Part shown: one piece after another, positions 16,443 through 25,278 of the stretch
Numbering within the stretch: position 1 is the first letter of the stretch
Layout of the letters: every line of letters begins with the position of its first letter
Assembly (NCBI RefSeq): GCF_022180385.2
Contig: NZ_BQME02000001.1
Coordinates: 2,191,678-2,255,677, forward strand
Source: Paenibacillus sp. L3-i20
Lineage (GTDB): Bacteria > Bacillota > Bacilli > Paenibacillales > Paenibacillaceae
Length of the DNA stretch: 64,000 bases
Direction: 5' to 3'
Position numbers and translations under genes: made by a program
The notes under the pieces: generated by a model
Databases searched by the model: none
Seen by the model: the letters and a program-made list of their open reading frames with translations, nothing else
What the model was told of the DNA's origin: nothing

Positions 16443-16568
16443 TACGACTTTAGTATGAGAGTTAAAGAGGAGCGCGTGGGAGGATGAGAACTGCCTAGTC
16501 TCGATTAGACTTCAATGATTGCTAACGTCACGTATATGTTGTATTGCTAGTTTTTAATACATGCCAAA

Positions 16569-17225
16569 CTATCCATGCAACCCATGTTTTAAGGCGTACA
16601 ATGCCGCCTGTGTTCGGTCTGACACACCAATTTTGCTCAAAATATGACTAACATGCGTTTTCACCGTTTTTTCCGTAATCACTAGTTCCTCTGCTATTGA
16701 ACGATTGCTCATGCCAGAAGCGATCAATCGAAGCACATCATGTTCACGCTTAGTTAGCTGTTCATATGGTTGTTGCTTCTCACTTGCGTTCTCCTCCTGA
16801 TAGAGTGAAATATATTGATTCATTAACTGACTCGCAATGTCGGGATGAAGCTCCACTTTCCCTTCATGTACCCGGCGAATGACGGAAGCAAGCTCATCTG
16901 GTTCAATATCTTTTAGTAGATAGCCCTTTGCTCCAGCTCGAATAGCGGGCAATGCGTGATCTTGATCAGAGAAAGAGGTGAGGATGATTACTTTCACATT
17001 AGGGTGTGAGCGCGAAAGTTCTTTTGTCGCTTCGATACCGCTCATATCCGGCATTCGTATATCCATCAAAACAATGTCTGGTGCTAGCTGACTTACGAGC
17101 TGCAATGCTTCAATACCCGAAGATGCCTCGCCTACTAATTCAATATCTCGTTGTGAGGATAAGAACATTTGAAGACCTTTTCGCACCATTTTGTGATCAT
17201 CTGCTAATAAAATACGAATGCTCAT
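16569..17225 (-). CDS. NarL/LuxR-family response regulator
   Basis: This 218-residue protein has a receiver domain with acidic pocket LADDHKMV, phospho-acceptor Asp in DIVLMDIRMPDMSG (about residue 54) and Lys in AGAKGYLLKD. The C-terminal LuxR-type helix-turn-helix begins LTKREHDVLRLIASGMSN, contains TEKTVKTHVSHILSKI, and ends GL. It is the partner of the overlapping histidine kinase (ATGA overlap), and the pair resembles LiaSR/DesKR/YxjLM-type systems. AGAGAGGATAA lies ahead of the ATG. Targets cannot be read from the window. Confidence 0.93.
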   Translation of the reverse strand: MSIRILLADDHKMVRKGLQMFLSSQRDIELVGEASSGIEALQLVSQLAPDIVLMDIRMPDMSGIEATKELSRSHPNVKVIILTSFSDQDHALPAIRAGAKGYLLKDIEPDELASVIRRVHEGKVELHPDIASQLMNQYISLYQEENASEKQQPYEQLTKREHDVLRLIASGMSNRSIAEELVITEKTVKTHVSHILSKIGVSDRTQAALYALKHGLHG

Positions 17226-18907
17226 AAGCTTTTATCCTCTCTTTTATTCAAAGTAGCTGCTATTGGAATAAACACTTCTAACAATGTTCCTTCATTAAGT
17301 GTACTGGTCAGCTTCAATCGTCCACCCAATGAATCAACTCTTTCTCTCATTATGGATAGACCTAGACCGCCTGTTGCCGTTGAGTCAGCTAAGCTCATCC
17401 CACAACCCTTGTCCTGTACGACAAAAATGAGCTCTCCATTATGGATAGACAGTGCCATCTCCACACGATCGGTTGCAGCATGTTTTGAAATATTATTTAA
17501 CGATTCTTGGCCGATGCGCCATAGTGTTTCTTGGATAAGGGGAGAAATCTCTTTAAGCTGCTCGCAAGTGCTCATATGTACCGTAATACCAAGACGTGTT
17601 CCATACTCCTTTAGTGCCGTAACAATACCATTATTTAAAGTAGTCGGTCTGAGTTGCAGAATAAGGCTGCGCATTTCCTTTAATGCTTCCTGCGACATGC
17701 TGCCCATGTCAGTGATGGCATGGCGAGCTGCTGCAATATTTTGCTCAAAAAGAAGTGCGTTAGCTCCTTTGGCTGTCATACTGATTGAAAATAACATTTG
17801 CGAAACAGAATCGTGTAAATCTCTTGCAAGTCGATTACGTTCTTCGGCTCGGATAAGCTCTCTGCGCGTTTCTTCCATCTCTGCTTGCTGGCACGCTGCT
17901 TGGATGTGTTCTACAATTCCACAAAGAGCATCTCCATCTACACCCGATAGGAAAGGTGGCCCTGAACATCCGATAAGTAAGTAGATGTCCGCTGACGAAT
18001 CTCTATCAGACATTTTTGTGGCGAGTACTGTATGGATGTTAGGGGAGTGGTCTTGCTTACCCCAATGCTTAATTAATGTACCTGCAAGCTCGCTATGTAC
18101 TTGGGCGAAGCGTTCGTTATTCCCAATAGGAGTCAGCCAATCTGCTTCTATAGGAGCAGAGACAGTGATGCCGTTCAGCATTATTTTGCCAGAGTAAAGA
18201 GCTTGTAGTTGATAATATTGGTCACTCTTTGCTAACAGTGTTATACCCCGCCAGTCAAAATGAATGGTTAGTAGCTCTATCGCACGCTCTATGAATTGAT
18301 TATGGAGCAGTCCAGCGCTAATAGACGAATTGAGGGAACGACTGAAGTGGCCAAGACGAGAGAACAGCTCAGCTCTTCGTTGTTCGATCTTATGAAGTCG
18401 CATTCTTTCTACTGCAACACCGATCTGATAGGCAACAGATTGAAGTAATGCCAGTTCTTCGAGTGTAAAATGATCCTTATTCGCCGCACCTACATTGAGT
18501 ATCCCGAATTTGTATTCCCCAATCTTCAGTGGGACAGTGGCATGATGGGTGAAGCCGCAAGTATCGCCGCTGTTTACTTCTCTTGCATGCCTAAGCCTGC
18601 GACAACTTATAATATTGACAGCATCGTTTAACTGTTCATCATGATATTGGTCCATGCACCAACAAGACCCGCATTGCATAAGCGTTTTTTCATTATGAAG
18701 CAGTCCAGGCGGAAGATTGCGATCGGCAGCAAATGTATATTCACGATTGTCCTCGATAAGAAAGATCCATCCAAAAGTAAGTCCTGTTACATCAAGAAGT
18801 TTCTCAAGTACAACTTCAAGCATGGCGAAAACGTCATTGGATTGATTGAGAGTCTCTGCGATCGTTTTGAGCGTCGTAAGCTCTTGAATATGGGAGAGTG
18901 GTTTCAA
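17222..18907 (-). CDS. GAF-domain sensor histidine kinase (HisKA_3) with Cys-rich GAF
   Basis: This is a 561-residue cytoplasmic kinase without membrane helices. The first GAF domain (about 25-175) holds C79, C82, C84, C102 and C117, with HHATVPL after the last. A second GAF-like region spans about 190-340. The kinase core has H365 in RNRLARDLHDSVSQ, the NarX/LiaS type, then an ATPase domain with SLNNISKHA and DKGCGM, and GGLGLSIMRERV. The cysteine pattern C-x-C...C.RL...C..H recurs in GAF kinases of other phyla, and a metal, Fe-S or redox sensing role is possible but unproven. The start is TTG at 18907 with AAGGAGGA 8 bases upstream. It overlaps its regulator by 4 bp. Confidence 0.88.
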   Translation of the reverse strand: MKPLSHIQELTTLKTIAETLNQSNDVFAMLEVVLEKLLDVTGLTFGWIFLIEDNREYTFAADRNLPPGLLHNEKTLMQCGSCWCMDQYHDEQLNDAVNIISCRRLRHAREVNSGDTCGFTHHATVPLKIGEYKFGILNVGAANKDHFTLEELALLQSVAYQIGVAVERMRLHKIEQRRAELFSRLGHFSRSLNSSISAGLLHNQFIERAIELLTIHFDWRGITLLAKSDQYYQLQALYSGKIMLNGITVSAPIEADWLTPIGNNERFAQVHSELAGTLIKHWGKQDHSPNIHTVLATKMSDRDSSADIYLLIGCSGPPFLSGVDGDALCGIVEHIQAACQQAEMEETRRELIRAEERNRLARDLHDSVSQMLFSISMTAKGANALLFEQNIAAARHAITDMGSMSQEALKEMRSLILQLRPTTLNNGIVTALKEYGTRLGITVHMSTCEQLKEISPLIQETLWRIGQESLNNISKHAATDRVEMALSIHNGELIFVVQDKGCGMSLADSTATGGLGLSIMRERVDSLGGRLKLTSTLNEGTLLEVFIPIAATLNKREDKSL

Positions 18908-18991
18908 TGCGAAATCCTCCTTTTGTATCGATGGATATTATTTACAATATACCGTGTAATTCAAATGAGGGGAACAACGATTGATTTGTGC

Positions 18992-19021
18992 TTGCGTTTG
19001 ATATGTGGCATAAGTTACAAT
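18992..19021 (+). promoter_or_regulatory. promoter of serS T-box transcript
   Basis: TTGCGT (18992-18997) and TACAAT (19016-19021) are 18 bp apart. The predicted start near 19028 leaves a leader of about 250 bases, right for a T-box mRNA. Confidence 0.55.
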
Positions 19022-19027
19022 ATGGAT

Positions 19028-19250
19028 CAACTTAACATTACTATTATGCCAGTGAAGAGTATCCAACTCGGAGGCGTTCTCGTCAAGGGGAAACCAGTCA
19101 TATGGTCAGCTCCCCCTAAGTTTACCGGAATCTGCCCGTTATCGCGGAACAAAGAGGATCAGACTGTAGTAGTTGTCTGTCTGATCAATTTGGGTGGCAC
19201 CGCGAGATAAACGCTCCTCGTCCCATGTGGGATTAAGGGCGTTTTTTGTA
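19028..19250 (+). promoter_or_regulatory. T-box leader of serS
   Basis: The T-box sequence TGGGTGGCACCGCG (19191-19204) is near-identical to the consensus AGGGTGGNACCGCG that pairs with the tRNA acceptor end. It is preceded by the conserved CCGTTATC region (about 19136-19143) and followed by a terminator hairpin, AACGC...GCGTTTTTT, at 19210-19247. Uncharged tRNA-Ser would stabilise the antiterminator and allow serS transcription. The specifier codon in stem I (about 19045-19115) was not resolved by eye. Confidence 0.88.
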
Positions 19251-19277
19251 TTTTCCAAAAAAAGGAGCGCGGGCAGA

Positions 19278-20564
19278 ATGTTGGACATGAAATGGATTAG
19301 AGAGAACGCAGAAGAGGTACGGATAACGGCGGAGCGCAAAGGAATCGACATATCGGTCGATGACCTTCTTGAGCTGGATGAACGGAAAAGAAGGCTTATC
19401 CAAGAAACAGATGGACTACGCGAGAGACGCAACAAGCTATCGCAAGAAATTGGACGATTCATGTTGGAGAAGCGGGTAGAGGAAGCAGAAGTAATTAAGG
19501 TTGAAACAAAGGAAGTTAATGAGCGACTTAGTCTACTTGATTGTGAACTTAAGGCTGTGGAAGAACGATTCGTGGCTCTCTATGAGTTAGTTCCTAATCG
19601 AGTATCGCCTGATACACCAATTGGTCGTTCGGATGCTGACAATGTTGAACTGGCGAAAGTCGGGGATCTACCTTGCTTCGATTATGAGATAAGGGACCAC
19701 ATAGCGCTTGGTGAACTTCACGATCTTATCGATATACCAAGAGGTGTAAAAACCGCTGGAAGCCGTCACTACTATTTAAAAGGTGCAGGTGTGTTACTTC
19801 ATCGTGCCGTTCAACAGCTAGCACTGGATCTGCTCATCGAAAAGGGCTTCACCCCGATGGAAGTGCCGCTTATGGTCCGGCCGGAAGCGATGAGCAACAC
19901 AGCCTATTTCCCACTCGGGAAGGATCAAACGTATCGGCTGGAAGATGAAGAAAGTTATTTGGTTGGAACATCGGAGGTTCCACTTGTAACCTTCCATGCC
20001 GGTGAAATTGTCGATGTAGAGAAGCCGATTAAGCTTGCGGCAGCATCGATGTGCTTCAGGAGCGAGGTAGGCTCGGCGGGACGGGATGTGCATGGACTGT
20101 ATCGAGTCCATCAATTCGCTAAGGTCGAGCAGGTCGTCATCTGCCGTGCAGATCCAGAGCTATCGGATGCTATATTAGGTGAGATAACAGCAAATGCAGA
20201 AACGTTGCTCCAACTGCTCGAATTGCCCTATAGGAAAGTAGCAGTCTGTACAGGCGACATGTCGCAAAAAACGTATAAGCAATATGACTTGGAAACATGG
20301 ATGCCAAGCCGGGCGGCCTACGGAGAGACCCACTCGTCGTCGAATCTCCATGCGTTCCAAGCTCGCAGATCAAACATTCGTTATCGTGACGAAAATGGAA
20401 CGTTACGCTTCTGCCATACGTTGAACAATACAGCTGTGGCGAGCCCGCGCATTCTCATTCCGTTGCTTGAGAACCATCAACGGGAGGACGGCTCGATATA
20501 TATACCCGCCGCACTAAGTCCATATATGTATGGGAAGACGGAGCTTATTCCCCCTCAGCTTTGA
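19278..20564 (+). CDS. serS: seryl-tRNA synthetase
   Basis: This 428-residue class II aminoacyl-tRNA synthetase charges tRNA-Ser. It has the N-terminal coiled-coil arm (residues about 25-105, rich in E/R/K, RRNKLSQEIG). The catalytic core follows with motif 1 near GFTPMEVPLMVRP, motif 2 CFRSEVGSAGRDVHGLYRVH and QFAKVEQV, and motif 3 HTLNNTAVASPRILIPLLEN. Length fits the family. The ATG at 19278 lies after AAAGGAGCG. Expression is controlled by the T-box leader upstream. Its end overlaps the last bases of the converging nucleotidyltransferase gene. Confidence 0.97.
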   Translation: MLDMKWIRENAEEVRITAERKGIDISVDDLLELDERKRRLIQETDGLRERRNKLSQEIGRFMLEKRVEEAEVIKVETKEVNERLSLLDCELKAVEERFVALYELVPNRVSPDTPIGRSDADNVELAKVGDLPCFDYEIRDHIALGELHDLIDIPRGVKTAGSRHYYLKGAGVLLHRAVQQLALDLLIEKGFTPMEVPLMVRPEAMSNTAYFPLGKDQTYRLEDEESYLVGTSEVPLVTFHAGEIVDVEKPIKLAAASMCFRSEVGSAGRDVHGLYRVHQFAKVEQVVICRADPELSDAILGEITANAETLLQLLELPYRKVAVCTGDMSQKTYKQYDLETWMPSRAAYGETHSSSNLHAFQARRSNIRYRDENGTLRFCHTLNNTAVASPRILIPLLENHQREDGSIYIPAALSPYMYGKTELIPPQL

Positions 20565-21409
20565 GGCAGTGATTGAATGTGCTTTAAGTAGGCGGTAACA
20601 CGCTGATCCTCGCCTTCGTTGTAGTTGAAGCCATAATGATCGGCAACAACGGAGGCAGTTTCACGGAACAAATCGCCCATCGCAAATAAAGAACGCCAGA
20701 TGTTGGCTTCGTCGGCATCTGGAAACGTACTAACAAATCTCCGCCAAAGAACGGGCGGCAGAAGCTCCTCATAGTATTTGCCCAGCTTGCCGGGATTGCT
20801 TTCGTAATTTGAACTTACACCAATGTACCAATCCAGCATATAGATCAACATCTCTCGTACAGGTCCCTCTAAATGAAACTTCGAATAATAGAGTTCGCCA
20901 CGCCACAACCCTTTCGCTATATAAGTGTTCACCCACCAAAACTCATTGCAGCATTCTAAGAAATGTGCGGCCGTTGGCGGCTTCGTTCGGTAATCATTGA
21001 TAGATGGATGTGGAAGTGTACCGATTCGGTTATCCTTATCCAGCAGAACTAAGCTAAGACTATCATGGTGCATACCCTCAAGTTGCTCTACTGGCGATAA
21101 TGTAAGATCGATGCGATTGCCATCGGTGAACTGCATCAGGAAGGCAAAGCTTTCACGTGGTTCATCCTGAATAAGCATGCCATCATCAGGCGTTTGCATA
21201 ATGAGAATATCCCCGAAATGCTGCACCCATTCACGATTCTTCGTCCACTCCCGCACATCGGTAACAAAATACACAATATCATAATCTTGAAATCTGTCCC
21301 TCACAGCATGGGGGTTAATCCGTGAACCATTCATAATAACCGCTCGTATGCGGGGCTCCTGCTCTGCAAATCTCATAATCAGCCGCATCATTTCTTCTTC
21401 TGTACGCAT
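20555..21409 (-). CDS. aminoglycoside 6-adenylyltransferase-like protein (ANT(6)/AadK family)
   Basis: At 284 residues it has the same length as B. subtilis AadK. The nucleotidyltransferase motif is complete: MNGSRINP followed by DYDIVYFV, in which both Asp bind metal, and then the family segments RIDLTLSP and CCNEFWWVNTYIAKGLWR. Enzymes of this family adenylate streptomycin at position 6. Chromosomal copies in Bacilli are common and often give little resistance, so activity on streptomycin is inferred. AAAGGAGG precedes the ATG at 21409. It converges on serS with a 10-bp overlap. Confidence 0.88.
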   Translation of the reverse strand: MRTEEEMMRLIMRFAEQEPRIRAVIMNGSRINPHAVRDRFQDYDIVYFVTDVREWTKNREWVQHFGDILIMQTPDDGMLIQDEPRESFAFLMQFTDGNRIDLTLSPVEQLEGMHHDSLSLVLLDKDNRIGTLPHPSINDYRTKPPTAAHFLECCNEFWWVNTYIAKGLWRGELYYSKFHLEGPVREMLIYMLDWYIGVSSNYESNPGKLGKYYEELLPPVLWRRFVSTFPDADEANIWRSLFAMGDLFRETASVVADHYGFNYNEGEDQRVTAYLKHIQSLPQS

Positions 21410-21582
21410 GATTTATAGCCTCCTTTTGTACATTTTTACATTCGTTATAGCAACAATTGTAATGAGTTTAGCAAAGCAATGATTATACGTCGAGACATGA
21501 TTTTTATAGAAAAACAATAGCGTTGCATTAAATTGTGAAAAATAACCTAGCCGTTTAGCAAGTCCAAGAAGCAGGCTCTCAT

Positions 21583-21687
21583 ATGCGTCATGTGAAGGCT
21601 TGTGAATATCGACTACTGTATGATGAAGAACAAAACCGGATACAGGGTGGAGGGATCTTTAACAGAATTCAAAGCCGAATGATATAA
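21583..21687 (+). pseudogene. possible 3' remnant of a gene (34 codons)
   Basis: An open stretch reads MRHVKACEYRLLYDEEQNR and more and ends in TAATG, where its stop overlaps the ATG of the next frame (21687). It has no ribosome binding site of its own, and the frame continues upstream to 21559 without a start. The coupled stop-start suggests it once formed an operon with the next, also broken, gene. No family is recognised. Confidence 0.25.
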
Positions 21688-22079
21688 TGGCGGTAATTAG
21701 TAAGACGGTTGCCATTTTCCCTTTAATAGATTTTGAGATTACTACTTAGAGTATAGGTGAAGTTAGTCGCAGATGAAGGTAGAGTCGTCGCAATTTCATT
21801 TGTTATGTCATGGTATGCTGATTTTCCTCCTGAGAAATGGATCGATTATAGTGGAAATACAGTTCATGTTAGAGTAGACTTTTCAGCTGTACAAGAGATT
21901 TCACTTTCTTCAGGCAAAAAAACTATATAGGGGATATTGAAATCTTCAAGGATGAATCGGAGCCTATTATTGTTAAAATTAATGGAACGTTTAACGTATT
22001 AATTAAAGCAAAATATGCGTTTGTTCAATCGGTTACTAGTTATTGCAAGGAAGAAGCATCATTATACGAATTGTTTTAA
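21687..22079 (+). pseudogene. frameshifted gene in A+T-rich patch
   Basis: Three protein-like pieces follow one another in different frames. The first is MAVISKTVAIFPLIDFEITT (21687-21746, stop at 21747). The second starts VKLVADEGRVVAISFVMSWY (21757) and runs to a TAG at 21928-21930. The third is entered if one A is added to the A7 run at 21916-21922; it begins NYIGDIEIFKDESEP and ends LYELF at 22079. Together they would make one protein of about 125 residues with two disruptions. Composition is A+T-rich, like the next gene. I do not recognise the family. The A-AAA-AAC sequence at the second break could allow a -1 ribosomal shift, but the first break argues for decay. Confidence 0.5.
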
Positions 22080-22225
22080 TTCCTTTCTAGGTTCGATAGG
22101 AATAGATCGAATGCTGAATGAGTTCATAGTTCAAAAAAATTTTTTGATACGAAATATAACGAAAGTCTCAAGCAATCAGTTCGTTATGGTTAAAAAGTCT
22201 ATAAAAATTAGGGGATAATGATCTT

Positions 22226-22876
22226 ATGAGGGTTCATGGTTATAGAGTTACTACGGGAGATGATAGGCATCATCATACTTTTGGTAGTGATTCATGGAAA
22301 ACTCCGATCTGTCCAAACTGTGGTACTAATGTACACTTCATCTTTAATTTTGAACTTAATGATAATAAACTCTCAACATTATCAAATGATCAATTGGATA
22401 GTATACCAATGGTTTCTTGTTTAAACTGTTCTTCATATTGGTCGACGCAGGTGTTTAAAATCGAACCTAGAACAAGGGAGATTATTATTCTTAAACAAAA
22501 TGACAAGGACAACTGGCTTAGTGATGAAGAAGATCGTCTCCCTTATCCATTGCCATTCACTAAAGTGAAATTAGAAGAATTATATGAAACGGACACTCCG
22601 ACAGGAGAATGGGATTCGGACAAGGCTTTTGAAGACTTTGGCTCAGAATATATTTGTAGAATTTTAGGTGAGCCACTTTTTGCAACAGAACCCATTCAAA
22701 AAAAGTGTTACTCATGTAATGAAGATATAGAGTACATTGCAACAATTTGTAGTGAGGATTTTGATTCAGAAGGTTTGGTTCACGAAGGATTTAGTTTCAA
22801 TTTTGGAGAATCCTTTCTTTATTTTTATTTTTGTAAATTTTGCAGTCTCCTACAAACAGAAATGCAGAGTACATAA
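22226..22876 (+). CDS. zinc-ribbon protein of unknown function (weak DUF1963/YwqG resemblance)
   Basis: This 216-residue protein has three Cys pairs: CPNCGTN (residues 29-32), CLNCSS and CYSCNED, then a final CKFC near the C-terminus, so one or two zinc sites are likely. The C-terminal part (ILGEPLF....CYSCNEDIEYIA, then FGESFLYFYFCKFC) has the layout of the end of DUF1963/YwqG-like proteins, which are often linked to toxin-immunity loci; this is a tentative reading. The gene is clearly more A+T-rich than its neighbours and lies next to decayed genes, suggesting acquisition. The start ATG at 22226 has only a weak site (GGGGATAATG) upstream. Confidence 0.65.
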   Translation: MRVHGYRVTTGDDRHHHTFGSDSWKTPICPNCGTNVHFIFNFELNDNKLSTLSNDQLDSIPMVSCLNCSSYWSTQVFKIEPRTREIIILKQNDKDNWLSDEEDRLPYPLPFTKVKLEELYETDTPTGEWDSDKAFEDFGSEYICRILGEPLFATEPIQKKCYSCNEDIEYIATICSEDFDSEGLVHEGFSFNFGESFLYFYFCKFCSLLQTEMQST

Positions 22877-23007
22877 AAACAATAGGTGCGAATAGCTAAG
22901 AGGGCTGAATGAAAGCAAGATATCATTCGAGGAAATTGACGTGATGTGGAAATGATAAACTTCAGAATTGTTCAATCTATTCCTGCGAAGTCATCTCCTC
23001 TTCCAAA

Positions 23008-23037
23008 ACAAAAAGAGGACGGCACTCCGCCGTCCTC
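23008..23037 (-). terminator. terminator of amino-acid ABC operon
   Basis: GAGGACGGC-ACTCC-GCCGTCCTC is a perfect 9-bp stem, followed on the minus strand by TTTTTGTTTT. It lies 18 bp beyond the ATPase gene. Confidence 0.9.
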
Positions 23038-23054
23038 CCTCATAACCCAAATCC

Positions 23055-23777
23055 CTACAAAACCTGCTCCAAAAATCGAGCTGCCCGCTCGCTCTGCGGC
23101 TGGGTGAAAAACTGCTGTGGAGCGGTCTTTTCTACTAAAAGTCCGTTGTCCATAAAGTAGATTGTGTCAGCAGCCTCACGAGCGAACTTCATCTCATGTG
23201 TAACGATGAGCATCGTCATGCCAGAGCTTGCTAACCCTTGAATAACAGCAAGCACCTCTTTGACCATCTCTGGATCAAGTGCAGATGTTGGCTCGTCGAA
23301 TAACATAATGTCTGGCTCCATGGCTAGACTTCGAGCGATTGCTACACGCTGCTTTTGCCCGCCGGATAGTCTGGAAGGGTAGCTGTCTGCTTTGTCTGCA
23401 AGACCTACTCTCTCTAGTAGCACCATCGCTTTATCCTTAGCATCAGCAGGGGATAATCCTTTTACTGTGCGGGGTGCAAATGTAATATTGTCGAGCACAG
23501 TCATATGTGGAAATAGGTGAAAGTGCTGAAACACCATGCCAATCCGCTGACGAACAGCTCCAATATCGGTTTGGCGGTTAGTCAGTTCCACACCGTTTAT
23601 TGTAATGCTGCCCGAGGTAGGCTTCTCCAGCAGATTCAAGCATCGAAGGAAGGTGGATTTACCAGAGCCTGACGGTCCGATCAGAGCAACGACCTCTCCT
23701 TGTGCCACCGATGTAGTAATACCTTTGAGTACCTGGTTCTTGCCAAAGGATTTAGTAAGTTCGGTTACTTTAATCAC
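23055..23777 (-). CDS. polar amino-acid ABC transporter ATPase (GlnQ-like)
   Basis: This 240-residue ATP-binding subunit has Walker A GPSGSGKS, the Q-loop segment [18 protein letters not shown] typical of amino-acid importers, signature [19 protein letters not shown], Walker [15 protein letters not shown] and H-loop VTHEM. The GTG at 23777, after GAGGAGG and overlapping the upstream stop by 8 bp, is taken as the start; an ATG further upstream lies within the previous gene. It drives the fused binding-protein/permease encoded just upstream. Confidence 0.95.
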   Translation of the reverse strand: MIKVTELTKSFGKNQVLKGITTSVAQGEVVALIGPSGSGKSTFLRCLNLLEKPTSGSITINGVELTNRQTDIGAVRQRIGMVFQHFHLFPHMTVLDNITFAPRTVKGLSPADAKDKAMVLLERVGLADKADSYPSRLSGGQKQRVAIARSLAMEPDIMLFDEPTSALDPEMVKEVLAVIQGLASSGMTMLIVTHEMKFAREAADTIYFMDNGLLVEKTAPQQFFTQPQSERAARFLEQVL

Positions 23778-25278
23778 TGCGACGCAGCCTCCTCTCAAGC
23801 AAATGCGCAAATGACGTTAAAATAAGGACAAGCACATAATAGATCGCACCTGCGAATAACAATGCCTCAAGCGCTCGGAATTCCGTTGCCTGAACAACTC
23901 CTGCTCTGCGCATTATATCTTGCACACCAATGACGGATACAAGTGATGATTCTTTGAGCAATGCAACACATTCATTAACAAGTGCAGGCAATATTGTACG
24001 TATGGCTTGCGGCAAAATAATTTTGAACATCATTGTCCAGTAAGGGACACCTAGCGCCATAGCTGCCTCGCGCTGGCCTTTGTCTACTGCCATGATGCCA
24101 CCACGAATCGTTTCTGATAAATAGGCTGCAGAGTTTAAACCAAACGCTAAGCCTGCTGCCAGCAGTGGGGAAATATCATAATTGAACAGCTGCGGTGTTG
24201 CATAATAGATCAGGAATAACTGCAAGAGCAGCGGTGTTCCACGGAAGATAGATGTGTATGCAGTCGCAAACCATTCAAGCGGTTTGATACCCGATATTTT
24301 GAATAGGGAAAGGATAGTCCCCCAAACAAATCCGAACAACGCAGACACAAACGTGAACAATAGCGTTACATAGACACCCTTCAATATATAAGGCATGTAG
24401 CCCTTAAGGATGCTGAAGTCTAGGTTAAGCATCGAACCCTCTTTTTTCGCTTCCTCCGTCGCAAACCACTTATTAACGATCTTATCCAGCTCACCGTTCT
24501 GTTTCATTTCTTCCAATACGCCATTAAAGGCTTCGACGTGAGTAGAGCCTTTAGGGAAGGCAATCGCATAGCCATCTTCCACGTTGCTTGGTGGAAGGAA
24601 GTTCATGATAAGATCAGGATTCGCCGCAACCATCTCGACAGCGACGGCGTCCTCGACGACAACAGCATTAATGCGGCCTGTCTTCAGCTCTTGGATTAAA
24701 TCAGGAATGCGATTTAATTTTGTAAGGGCTACGCCTTCAAGCGTTTGAGCGAATATGTCCTGAGTAGAACCTAGTTGTGTACCGACTTTCTTACCGACCA
24801 ACGAATCAACTGTTTCTAATGGAGCACTCTTTTTCGAAACGATCGTATTACGAGCGACATAGTAGGTCGATGAGAAATCGACATTTTTTTTACGATCATC
24901 TGTGACAGACATTGCAGACATTACAAAATCGACACGTGTTGTTTGCAGGGCAGCGACTAAGCCGTTAAAATCCATGCTGGCGATTTCCAGCTTATAGCCT
25001 AGCTGCTCCGCAATGTGTTTGGCGATGTCGATGTCCATGCCAACAATCTCGCCGTTATTTTTTGCATCTACGTTCTCATATGGCGGATAATCAGGAGAAG
25101 TGCCCATAACGAGCGTTCCCTTCTCACCAGCGACCGGGGTCGTTTGTTCTACAGCGGCTGAAGCGACTGGCACTAGGTTGCTGCTAATGGTGTTATTTAG
25201 CCAAACACCCGAACCGATGATCGTCACAATTAGAACGATAAGCAGCATATACATTTTTTTCATGAATGATGTTCGCAT
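23770..25278 (-). CDS. fused amino-acid substrate-binding protein and ABC permease
   Basis: This is a 502-residue fusion. Residues about 8-28 form a signal anchor. Residues about 55-285 are a family 3 solute-binding domain (LVMGTSPDYPPYENVD, GMDIDIAKHIAEQLGY, VDFVMSAMSVTDDRK, GTQLGSTQD). Residues about 300-500 are a five-helix HEAT/GlnP-type permease with the EAA motif EAAMALGVPYWTMMFKIILP. Such fusions tether the receptor to the transporter, as in GlnPQ of lactic acid bacteria. The ATG at 25278 is preferred because GGGAAGAGG lies 6 bases upstream, and 17 extra residues from a further start lack a ribosome site. Substrate is a polar amino acid, not defined. Confidence 0.92.
   Translation of the reverse strand: MRTSFMKKMYMLLIVLIVTIIGSGVWLNNTISSNLVPVASAAVEQTTPVAGEKGTLVMGTSPDYPPYENVDAKNNGEIVGMDIDIAKHIAEQLGYKLEIASMDFNGLVAALQTTRVDFVMSAMSVTDDRKKNVDFSSTYYVARNTIVSKKSAPLETVDSLVGKKVGTQLGSTQDIFAQTLEGVALTKLNRIPDLIQELKTGRINAVVVEDAVAVEMVAANPDLIMNFLPPSNVEDGYAIAFPKGSTHVEAFNGVLEEMKQNGELDKIVNKWFATEEAKKEGSMLNLDFSILKGYMPYILKGVYVTLLFTFVSALFGFVWGTILSLFKISGIKPLEWFATAYTSIFRGTPLLLQLFLIYYATPQLFNYDISPLLAAGLAFGLNSAAYLSETIRGGIMAVDKGQREAAMALGVPYWTMMFKIILPQAIRTILPALVNECVALLKESSLVSVIGVQDIMRRAGVVQATEFRALEALLFAGAIYYVLVLILTSFAHLLERRLRRSD

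Noticed and set aside
17352-17984. Plus-strand frame of 210 codons opposite the GAF kinase
   Set aside because: It is antisense to a well-supported gene and has no recognisable protein features.
18641-19210. Plus-strand frame of 189 codons
   Set aside because: It lies opposite the GAF kinase and through the T-box leader; no ribosome site or domain pattern.
22015-22218. Open frame of 67 codons before the zinc-ribbon gene
   Set aside because: It begins inside the frameshifted gene in another frame, lacks a ribosome binding site and has no protein-like pattern.
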